Shown here in pieces: positions 15,254-21,629 of a DNA stretch of 31,485 bases (its first letter is position 1; every line of letters begins with the position of its first letter). Below the pieces are notes generated by a model. It did no database searches. It saw only the letters and a program-made list of their open reading frames with translations, and was not told where the DNA came from. Origin of the DNA: DATKZH01 sp964475955 (lineage in GTDB: Bacteria; Planctomycetota; Planctomycetia; Pirellulales; Thermoguttaceae); NCBI GenBank assembly GCA_964475955.1, contig CAYYZY010000084.1:1-31485 (forward strand), read 5' to 3'. A program made the position numbers and the translations under genes.

Positions 15254-16765
15254 ATGGCAGACGACAAACAGGCTTCCGGCGAATCGCCGCAGGGTGAAGG
15301 GTCCGGCCTCCCGCAGATTTCTCCGGCCCGGCGTAAGCGGCTCCAGCAGTGCTTCGAGCACGCCAACCTGCAAATGACGCAGGAGAACTACGACTACGCG
15401 GCCGAGCTGCTCACCCAGTGCGTGGCCGGCGACCCGGCCAACTACATCTACCTGCAGAGCTTCCTGGGCAACCTGAAGAAGAAGTATAACAACAACAAGC
15501 GCGGCAGCAACCTGGCGTTCATCCAGGGACGCGGCGCCCGCGGCGCCGTCAAAAAGGCGCGCTCGCAGAAGGATTGGGCGGGAGTCATCAAGGCGGGGCT
15601 CGAGGCCCTGAAGCTCAACCCGTGGGACGTCCCCACCCTCACCCAAATGGCCGCCGCCGCCGCCGGCCTCGGCTGCTTCGACGTGCAACTGGCCTACCTG
15701 AAGACCGCCCAGGAAGGCAGCCCTAAAGACCCTGGAGTCAATAAGGCGTGCGCCGTCGCCTTGCGCCAGTTGGGGCGCTTCGACGAGGCCATCGCTTGTT
15801 GGCACCGGGTAGAAAAGGCCAAACCGGGAGACGAAGAGGCCGCCCGCACCATCGCCAGCCTGACCGTCGAGAAGACGATCAACAAGGGCGGCTACGAGGA
15901 CCCCAACCGCACCAGCGAGTCCCTGCGCGGCCAGCAGCAGCAACAACAAAAGCGACAGGGCCAGGGAGGCACGGAAGTCAGCCCGGAGAAGCGGCTCGAG
16001 AAGGAGATCGCCAGGCATCCGGACGAGATCTCCAACTACATCGAGCTGGCCGAGCTTTACATCAGCCGCGAGCAGTTCGAAAAGGCCGAGGAGGTCTACT
16101 CTCGGGCCTTTGAAGCCTCCGACGGCGACGACGACGTGCGCGAGCGCTGGGAAGACGCCCAGATGCGCCGCCTCCGGCAGAACGTCAGCCAGGCCGAGCG
16201 GGAGGCCAAGCGGAGCGGCACCGAAGAGGCGAAGCAGAAGTTCCAGGAACTCAAGGCGGAGTTGAACGCCAAGGAACTGCAGGTCCACCAGAACCGCGTC
16301 AAGCGCTACCCCAACAACCTCGCCTTCCGATACGACCTGGGCCTCCGCTACCAGATGAACGCCCGGTACAACGAGGCGATCGTCGAGTACCAGCAGGCCC
16401 GAAACGACCCTCGGCGTCGCGGCCTCTGCCTGCTCGCACTGGGCCAGTGCTTCCAGCAGATCAAGCAGTACCGTCTGGCCATGAGCCACTACGAGGACGC
16501 GATCAAGGAGATCCCCGATCGGGACGCCCAGAACAAGAAGCTGGCCCTCTACCTGGCCGGCCGCCTGGCCGCCGCCATGAAGAACTACGATCTCGGCGAG
16601 AAGCATCTCACCACGCTCGCCGGCCTCGACTTCAATTACCGGGACGTCTCTTCCCTGCTGGACAAGATCGGCCAAATGCGGGATAATCAGGGCCAACCCG
16701 AAGGCGAGGAAGGGCCCGAACAGCAAATCGAACCGCCGGGGGAGGGGGAGGCCGAGGAATCGTAG
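15254..16765 (+). CDS. tetratricopeptide-repeat protein
   Basis: A 503-residue soluble protein built mostly of TPR-like helical pairs, which form protein-binding scaffolds. Repeats are visible at about 45-60 (YDYAAELLTQCVAGDPANY), 103-125, 170-192 (LGRFDEAIACWHRVEKAKPG), a YIELAELYISREQFEKAEEV segment, and RYNEAIVEYQQA and QYRLAMSHYEDAIKEIPD near the C-terminus. A polyglutamine tract (227-232) marks a linker between two TPR blocks, and the C-terminus is acidic (GEEGPEQQIEPPGEGEAEES). No signal peptide is seen, so it is probably cytoplasmic. The start at 15254 precedes a typical unstructured N-tail; the frame extends further upstream through DNA that overlaps the divergent methyltransferase gene. 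It is followed by a GC-rich hairpin and then rpsT. Function is unknown beyond scaffolding. Confidence 0.88.
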   Translation: MADDKQASGESPQGEGSGLPQISPARRKRLQQCFEHANLQMTQENYDYAAELLTQCVAGDPANYIYLQSFLGNLKKKYNNNKRGSNLAFIQGRGARGAVKKARSQKDWAGVIKAGLEALKLNPWDVPTLTQMAAAAAGLGCFDVQLAYLKTAQEGSPKDPGVNKACAVALRQLGRFDEAIACWHRVEKAKPGDEEAARTIASLTVEKTINKGGYEDPNRTSESLRGQQQQQQKRQGQGGTEVSPEKRLEKEIARHPDEISNYIELAELYISREQFEKAEEVYSRAFEASDGDDDVRERWEDAQMRRLRQNVSQAEREAKRSGTEEAKQKFQELKAELNAKELQVHQNRVKRYPNNLAFRYDLGLRYQMNARYNEAIVEYQQARNDPRRRGLCLLALGQCFQQIKQYRLAMSHYEDAIKEIPDRDAQNKKLALYLAGRLAAAMKNYDLGEKHLTTLAGLDFNYRDVSSLLDKIGQMRDNQGQPEGEEGPEQQIEPPGEGEAEES

Positions 16766-16799
16766 GGCGGCACGATACCGCGGTGCCGCCGTGCCGCCC
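16765..16799 (+). terminator. GC-rich hairpin at the end of the TPR gene
   Basis: GGCGGCAC (16766-16773), starting directly after the stop codon, pairs with GTGCCGCC (16783-16790) around 9 nt. A second copy GTGCCGCCC (16791-16799) offers an alternative pairing with GGGCGGCAC (16765-16773). It lacks a U-tract. Confidence 0.45.
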
Positions 16800-16947
16800 C
16801 GGCCGCGGGCTTCGATTTGGTTGCCGATCAGCACAGGGTACACGGGCCGACGCGGATCGCCCCAGCGCGGCCCAAGCCCTTAATACAAAAAGACTTAGAA
16901 ACATGCGCGCAAGACGCGCGCCACCTGCCGCGTAAGACCCCAAGACT

Positions 16948-17217
16948 ATGCCAAACACGAAGAGCGCCGAGAAACGTCTCCGCCAGAACGTCGTCCGCCG
17001 AGCACACAATCGGTCGATGAAGCGGACCGTCCGCCACCAATGCCGAAAAGTGCGCGAGGCGGTCGTCGCCAACGATCCCGATCGGGCGGAGGCCGAATTC
17101 CGTCTGGCGACCAAGCAGCTCAATCGTGCCGGCGCCAAGAACGTGATCCACCGCAACGCCGTCGCCCGGATCAAGTCGCGCCTGTCGGCCAAGATCAAGG
17201 CCCTCAAACAGGCCTGA
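16948..17217 (+). CDS. rpsT: 30S ribosomal protein S20
   Basis: S20 binds 16S rRNA early in small-subunit assembly. The 89-residue sequence opens MPNTKSAEKRLRQNVVRRAH, the classical S20 N-terminus, and is Arg/Lys-rich throughout, with the conserved NVIHRNAVARIKSRLSAKIK near the C-terminus. Length is normal. It is monocistronic in appearance and ends 3 nt from the end of the convergent pyrK gene; the two stop codons fall in one small palindrome. Confidence 0.97.
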   Translation: MPNTKSAEKRLRQNVVRRAHNRSMKRTVRHQCRKVREAVVANDPDRAEAEFRLATKQLNRAGAKNVIHRNAVARIKSRLSAKIKALKQA

Positions 17218-17220
17218 GTC

Positions 17221-18093
17221 TCAGAACTCGACGTCTTCTGCGTCGAATACGGGCCCTTCAACGCACGTCCGGCGATAGTCCCACCCGCCGGAACGGTCCC
17301 GCACCTTGGCCACACAACTGAAGCAGATCCCCAGGCCGCACGCCATCGGCGTCTCCAGCGACACCTGGCACGGCACCCCCAGCTCCCAGCCGATCCGCGC
17401 GGTGGCCACGATCATCGGCTCGGGGCCGCAGCAAGCAATCCGGCAACCGGACGGGCCCGACTCGATCGCCGGCCGCACCAGCTCGGTCACCAGCCCGTGG
17501 TGGCCCCTCGCCCCGTCGTCGGTGCTCAGGCGGACTTCGACCCCGATCCGCTCGAAATCCTCCACGCCCGCCAGGTACGGCTCGCTACCGACCCCGTAGC
17601 ATAACGTCACGCGCCTGGCGCGGGGCGCCTCGCGGGCCGGGTCGCCATATCGCCTGCGCCCGAGGGCCTCCTGAGCCAGGGCCAGAAACGGCGTCTGCCC
17701 GATCCCCCCGGCGACCATCACCAAGTGCTCGGCGGGGGCGGCCGCAAACCCGTTCCCCAGCGGCCCCCACACTTCGAGCGGGTCACCCGGCCGACATGCG
17801 GTCAGTCGGCCCGTCATCTTGCCCACATTGAGGTAGACCACGTCGAGCGCAGTGGGGTTCCCCGCCGAATCGAGCACCGTGTCGTAAAGCGCGAAGGGGC
17901 GCCCCAGGAGCGGGTCGTCGCCGCCGGGCAGCCGGATCATCACGAACTGCCCGGGCAGGATCCGCGAGGCAATCTGGGGGCAGGCGAAGCGCGCCCGGTA
18001 GGTGTGTCGGGCGATGCCGACGTTCTCCTCCAGCGCGACCGTTCCGTGCCACGCACGATCGGGATAGGAGACCGCGTCCGGTTGAACTTCCAT
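17221..18093 (-). CDS. pyrK: dihydroorotate dehydrogenase electron-transfer subunit (PyrK-like)
   Basis: PyrK carries FAD and a [2Fe-2S] cluster and links NAD to the catalytic subunit PyrD1B in pyrimidine synthesis. This 290-residue protein has a ferredoxin-reductase-type fold: the FAD motif RPFALYD (65-71), GPLGNGF (110-116), the nucleotide-binding VAGGIGQTPFLALA (127-140), and CCGPEPM (221-227). The C-terminal cysteines C252, C257, C260 and C277 (CGLGICFSC, then TC) match the PyrK iron-sulfur site. pyrD is not adjacent. The family also contains sulfide dehydrogenase and glutamate-synthase-associated subunits with the same cysteines, so the gene symbol is probable rather than certain. The start at 18093 (ATG) is preferred over an in-frame TTG at 18111. 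The gene starts 27 nt beyond the stop of the pseudouridine synthase and may be co-transcribed with it. Confidence 0.85.
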   Translation of the reverse strand: MEVQPDAVSYPDRAWHGTVALEENVGIARHTYRARFACPQIASRILPGQFVMIRLPGGDDPLLGRPFALYDTVLDSAGNPTALDVVYLNVGKMTGRLTACRPGDPLEVWGPLGNGFAAAPAEHLVMVAGGIGQTPFLALAQEALGRRRYGDPAREAPRARRVTLCYGVGSEPYLAGVEDFERIGVEVRLSTDDGARGHHGLVTELVRPAIESGPSGCRIACCGPEPMIVATARIGWELGVPCQVSLETPMACGLGICFSCVAKVRDRSGGWDYRRTCVEGPVFDAEDVEF

Positions 18094-18120
18094 CGATCGA
18101 CCACTCGGCAAGAGAAAGGC

Positions 18121-18927
18121 TCACTTCCCGTCCACCGATTGGCGCGTGGCGCGCCGCAGCGCCTCCACTTCCGCCCGGCGAAGCCGGCGGTGCTCGCCCA
18201 GCGGGAGATCGCCCAACCGAAGCGGGCCGATCCGGATCCGCACCAATCGGAGCACCTTGTGCCCCATCCGGGCGAGCAACCGCCGAATCTCCCGGTTGCG
18301 CCCTTCCTCGAGCACCATCTCCAACACGGTGCTCTGCTTCAGGCGCCGCTTCGACTGCACGCCCGCTACCTGCGCGACCCCCTCGGCCAGGTGGACGCCT
18401 CGGCGAAGCTGGGCCAGAATCTCCCTGGTTGGGTGCCCGGCGACCACCACGCGGTAGGTCTTCTGGACACTATACCGCGGATGGGTGAGCCGGTTGGCCA
18501 ACTCGCCGTCGTTGGTCAGCAGAATCAGCCCCTCGCTGTGCAGATCGAGCCGGCCCACCGTGAAGAGCCGCTGTTTCGCTTCGGGCACCAGGTCGATCGC
18601 CCGAGAGCGGCCCGAGGGGTCCGCGTTCGTGCAGAGCACGCCGGGGGGCTTGTTCAGGGCGTAGTAGACGCGCTTGGGGCGCGGCAGCGCGACGCCGTCG
18701 ACGCGGATCACCGCCCGCTCGGGGTCGACCCGGGTGCCCAGCTCCGTGACCACGGTGTGGTCGACGTCGACCCGTCCGGCGAGGATCAACTCCTCGCACT
18801 GCCGGCGGCTGCCGACCCCGGCCGCGGCCAGCGTCTTTTGCAGGCGCTCGCCCCTCGGCTTCTTGGGAGCCGCCGGCTGGGATTTCCTCCCAGGGCTCTG
18901 CGGCTTGCGGCGTCGGCGGTCAGACAT
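18121..18927 (-). CDS. pseudouridine synthase, RsuA/RluB/RluE/RluF family
   Basis: Converts a specific uridine in rRNA to pseudouridine. The 268-residue protein has a basic N-tail (1-26), an S4 RNA-binding domain (about 27-75, RLQKTLAAAGVGSRRQCEEL) and the catalytic domain with D128 in FTVGRLDLHSEGLILLTNDG. Further family segments are YYALNKPPGVLCT (88-100), YSVQKTYRVVV and LEEGRNREIRRLLARMGHKV. The order and length fit RluB (23S rRNA) better than RsuA, but the target uridine cannot be read from sequence, so no symbol is given. It lies just upstream of pyrK on the same strand. Confidence 0.93.
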   Translation of the reverse strand: MSDRRRRKPQSPGRKSQPAAPKKPRGERLQKTLAAAGVGSRRQCEELILAGRVDVDHTVVTELGTRVDPERAVIRVDGVALPRPKRVYYALNKPPGVLCTNADPSGRSRAIDLVPEAKQRLFTVGRLDLHSEGLILLTNDGELANRLTHPRYSVQKTYRVVVAGHPTREILAQLRRGVHLAEGVAQVAGVQSKRRLKQSTVLEMVLEEGRNREIRRLLARMGHKVLRLVRIRIGPLRLGDLPLGEHRRLRRAEVEALRRATRQSVDGK

Positions 18928-19014
18928 CTCAGGCTACCCGAACCAAAGGCGAAATGCGGGAGGGCATCTCCCATTGGTTTCATGATAGCCCAGCACGCGG
19001 CCGCCCGACAGGAG

Positions 19015-19269
19015 TCAGCGGCCCCAGTTCCAGGGGATCCATCGCGCGCGCTGCGCCTCCGGGGGCGGCTTCTGGAATTCGCGCGGTCGGGCGCCGACGA
19101 TCTGCGGCCCCGTCTCGTTCTCGGGATAGGGATCGAACCGCTCGGCGGTGCCCTGTTGATACGCTGCCGTCCCCGGGTGGAACCAGTTGGGCAGGCTCAC
19201 GCTCCGGCATCCGGCGACCCCCATCAGGAGGGCCCCGGCCAGCATCACACAGCACAACTTTCGAATCAT
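19015..19269 (-). CDS. small lipoprotein, unknown function
   Basis: An 84-residue precursor with a short signal peptide and a clear lipobox (LLMGVAGC), so it should be lipid-anchored after cleavage before the cysteine. The mature part is short and Pro/Arg-rich, with GTAAYQQGTAERFDPYPENE and a PREFQKPPPEA segment, and ends in aromatic residues (WIPWNWGR). GGAGGA lies 5 nt before the ATG at 19269; an in-frame GTG at 19272 is less likely. The pattern matches small planctomycete lipoproteins that I recognise only as conserved hypotheticals. Intergenic DNA lies on its 5' side and the pseudouridine synthase gene is on its 3' side. Confidence 0.8.
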   Translation of the reverse strand: MIRKLCCVMLAGALLMGVAGCRSVSLPNWFHPGTAAYQQGTAERFDPYPENETGPQIVGARPREFQKPPPEAQRARWIPWNWGR

Positions 19270-19557
19270 CACGCTCCTCCATGAACGGGAGCACCCCCGG
19301 TCCCCCGGTCCGCGGGGTGGCGGATTATAGGCGCGCGCGTGGCTGCGAAGAAGGCCACTCCTTGCTCGTCGCCGACCGCCCGCTCAGAGAAGATCGACGA
19401 CCGGGGAGCCGCAACTGCAAGCCTTTCGGACACAACGGTTTAGCGTGAGAAACTATGACGCGTGTTCGGGCGAGCCCCAGACCATTAGCAGGGGAAGGCC
19501 CAGCCATCGGGTCATCGGGTCGACGGCGCCCCTTGCGGAAGCCGCCGCAACCGTTCA

Positions 19558-19586
19558 TTGTCGGGCTCCGCAAGCGGTGGTATCCT
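19558..19586 (+). promoter_or_regulatory. possible tatC promoter
   Basis: TTGTCG (19558-19563, four of six) and TATCCT (19581-19586, four of six) are separated by 17 bp. A second -10-like TATACT lies at 19609-19614 without a matching -35. Both would place the downstream repeats inside the tatC leader transcript. Confidence 0.35.
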
Positions 19587-19640
19587 GAATGGCTTACTCC
19601 CTTCCAGCTATACTGAAGCGATAGAATCTCTGACCGTGAT

Positions 19641-19673
19641 GGTGCGCGCCTGGTGCGCGCCTGGTGCGCGCCT
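19641..19673. repeat. three perfect tandem copies of an 11-bp unit
   Basis: The unit GGTGCGCGCCT occurs at 19641-19651, 19652-19662 and 19663-19673 without change. Each unit contains the palindrome GGCGCGC-like core and the array runs directly into the inverted repeat that follows. Perfect identity suggests recent expansion. Confidence 0.9.
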
Positions 19674-19676
19674 GTT

Positions 19677-19733
19677 GTGGGGCACGTTTCCAACGTGCCC
19701 TTGGGTCGTGGGCACGTTGGAAACGTGCCCCAC
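19677..19733. repeat. 24-bp perfect inverted repeat with palindromic arms
   Basis: The left arm (19677-19700) and the right arm (19710-19733) are exact reverse complements around a 9-nt loop. Each arm is itself a hairpin, GGGCACGTT-TCC-AACGTGCCC or its complement, so the DNA can fold as one long stem or as two 9-bp hairpins. It ends 49 bp before the tatC ATG. The paired-palindrome layout resembles a REP doublet (BIME). Confidence 0.9.
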
Positions 19734-19782
19734 GTTCGGGCAGACTGCCGAGAACATCCTCGAGACCTACGAGTTCCTCCAA

Positions 19783-21210
19783 ATGCCGCGAAAATCCGAC
19801 GAGGACCTGTTCCGAGAATCCACCATGACCTTCGGGGAGCACCTCGAAGAGCTCCGCTCGGCCCTGTTCATGGCCCTGCTCTGGGTGGTCGGCGGATTCC
19901 TGATCGGCCTCGGCTTCGCCAAACCTGCGGTCAAGTTCATCCAGGGCCCGGTGGAAGGCGCCCTGGAAGAACACTACAAAGGCCAGGCGAAAGCGAAACT
20001 CCAACGGCTGGAAGAGGGCGGCATCACCCTTCCGGGCACCGTCGACCAGTTGACCGAGTTGGTCGCCGATCGCGACGTCTTGCCCGAGGAGGTCTACTTC
20101 GACCCCGGCGAGCTGGAACGCGAGTTGGAGCGGGTCTACAAGGACCTGGCCGCAAGCCGCAAGGAGGGCGCCCAGTTGCTCCGCGAAGCGGAGTCGGTGC
20201 TCGAGCGCATGCAACGCCCGGCCGCCGAGGCGGATCGCAAGCTCACCGCCGCCGAGCGGAACAAGCTGACCGACGCGGCCCGTCTGCTCCATCCGCCCGA
20301 GGAGCCGGCCGACGGTTCCGCGGGCGCACTGACGCGCAAGGAACTGACCCGCATCCTCGCGGCGATCGAGGGCCGCAAGCAGTTGCCCCCCTCCGACGCC
20401 ACGCGCCTGTTCGAGGCCATTCGGCGCCTAAGGCAACGCGTCGACCGAGACCTCGCCCGCCTCCGAACGGCGATCGACTCGCTCTCCGAGGTCCACCTGC
20501 CCATGCTCGAGCCGCACGAATCGCTCCAAGGGAAGGCCCTGGCGCGGGTCTTCCTGTGGCACCCGATCGAGAACGACCCCCGCATCCAGACGAAAGCGCT
20601 CGGCGTGTCCGAGGGATTCATGATTTACATCAAGGCCGCGCTGTTGGTCGGGGTGCTCGTCGCCGCGCCCGGCATCTTCTGGCACATCTGGGCCTTCGTG
20701 GCCTCGGGCCTGTACTCTCACGAGCGCCGGTTCGTCCGGGTCTTTGGGCCGTTCAGCCTGGCCTTGTTCTTCGCCGGCGCCGCGCTGGTGTTCTTCTTCG
20801 TGTTCCAGATGGTTCTCCGATTCCTGTTCTGGTTCAACGAGCAACTGGGAATCGGCATCGAGCCGCGGATTACCGAATGGCTCGGATTCGTGCTCATCCT
20901 GCCGATCGGTTTCGGCATCGCGTTCCAGTTGCCGCTGGTCATGCTCTTCCTGGAACGGATCGGCGTGTTCGACGTGCAAACGTACCTGTCGAAATGGCGG
21001 ATCGCGGTCCTGGTGATCGCCGTGCTCTCGATGCTGCTCACGCCGGCCGATCCGGGCAGCATGATGATGATGGGCGTCCCGCTCACGATCCTCTATTTCG
21101 GCGGAATCCTCCTCTGCCGCTTCATGCCGCGCAGCCGCAGCCCGTATGATGAAGAGGAGGACGAGAAGGACGCAACCGACGCTCCCGGCGAAAAGAAACC
21201 GGAGGAATGA
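19783..21210 (+). CDS. tatC: Sec-independent protein translocase TatC with a large insert after helix 1
   Basis: TatC recognises twin-arginine signal peptides and forms the core of the folded-protein export channel. At 475 residues this one is nearly twice the usual length (about 250). The conserved N-terminus FGEHLEELRSAL (17-28) leads into helix 1 (about 27-45). Then about 210 residues (roughly 60-270) of charged, mostly helical sequence intervene before GFMIYIKAALLVGVLVAAPGI and FVASGLYSHERR (about 305-316), which holds the signal-recognition glutamate (E314). The remaining helices follow (about 318-345, 366-390, 407-445), and the C-terminus is acidic. By E. coli topology the insert lies in the first periplasmic loop. 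The start at 19783 places the MTFGEHLEELR motif as in other TatC proteins. A small conserved gene follows 57 nt later; tatA/tatB are not here. Confidence 0.93.
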   Translation: MPRKSDEDLFRESTMTFGEHLEELRSALFMALLWVVGGFLIGLGFAKPAVKFIQGPVEGALEEHYKGQAKAKLQRLEEGGITLPGTVDQLTELVADRDVLPEEVYFDPGELERELERVYKDLAASRKEGAQLLREAESVLERMQRPAAEADRKLTAAERNKLTDAARLLHPPEEPADGSAGALTRKELTRILAAIEGRKQLPPSDATRLFEAIRRLRQRVDRDLARLRTAIDSLSEVHLPMLEPHESLQGKALARVFLWHPIENDPRIQTKALGVSEGFMIYIKAALLVGVLVAAPGIFWHIWAFVASGLYSHERRFVRVFGPFSLALFFAGAALVFFFVFQMVLRFLFWFNEQLGIGIEPRITEWLGFVLILPIGFGIAFQLPLVMLFLERIGVFDVQTYLSKWRIAVLVIAVLSMLLTPADPGSMMMMGVPLTILYFGGILLCRFMPRSRSPYDEEEDEKDATDAPGEKKPEE

Positions 21211-21267
21211 ACGCCCTCGAGCGCGCGTTCGCCGCCACCCGCCCATCGCGAGCGAGGACCTCGCCCC

Positions 21268-21537
21268 ATGACCGAGATGACCATCCGGCTCCAGTGCGAT
21301 CCGGTGACCGGGAAGAAGGACATCATCGTCTCGCTGCGCAGCGACGAAGACGCCCTGCCCCAGGAGCACGAGCAACTCCACAAGGCCCTGGTCGACCAGC
21401 TCATCGAGGGCGGCCTCCTCACGGCCGGCGAGCTGGGCCAGATCGTCGTCCGGCGCGAGGCCGAAGAAGCCGAGTCGGCACCGCCGGTCGCTGCCCCGCA
21501 ACAGGACGAGAGGAAGCCGCAGGCCGAGGGCGAATGA
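21268..21537 (+). CDS. small conserved hypothetical protein downstream of tatC
   Basis: An 89-residue acidic protein opening MTEMTIRLQCDPVTGKKDII, with a short beta-rich N-terminal half and a helix (HEQLHKALVDQLIEGG), then a disordered Ala/Glu/Pro tail. No membrane segment or signal. I do not recognise a function. It follows tatC by 57 nt on the same strand and is probably in its transcript. Composition and the N-terminal pattern look like a lineage-restricted planctomycete family; this is recollection, not a search. Confidence 0.75.
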   Translation: MTEMTIRLQCDPVTGKKDIIVSLRSDEDALPQEHEQLHKALVDQLIEGGLLTAGELGQIVVRREAEEAESAPPVAAPQQDERKPQAEGE

Positions 21538-21629
21538 CGGCGCCGGCGATCGACGGCGCGCCTGCCGGCGTCTGCCGATCGTGCGCGTCCGCCGTGTAGG
21601 CGTGAACCCCCGACCGTTCGTCGAGAACC

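Larger units (their letters stand above)
19270..19782. other. intergenic region upstream of tatC rich in repeats
   Basis: About 510 bp between the divergent lipoprotein gene and tatC. It holds a possible promoter, three tandem 11-bp units and a 24-bp nested inverted repeat, listed separately. No gene is supported in it; the tatC frame continues upstream through the repeats but is not expected to be translated there. Confidence 0.6.

Noticed and set aside
16800..16947. tRNA or small RNA upstream of rpsT
   Set aside because: Searched by eye for cloverleaf arms and a T-loop; none found. The region looks like an ordinary leader.
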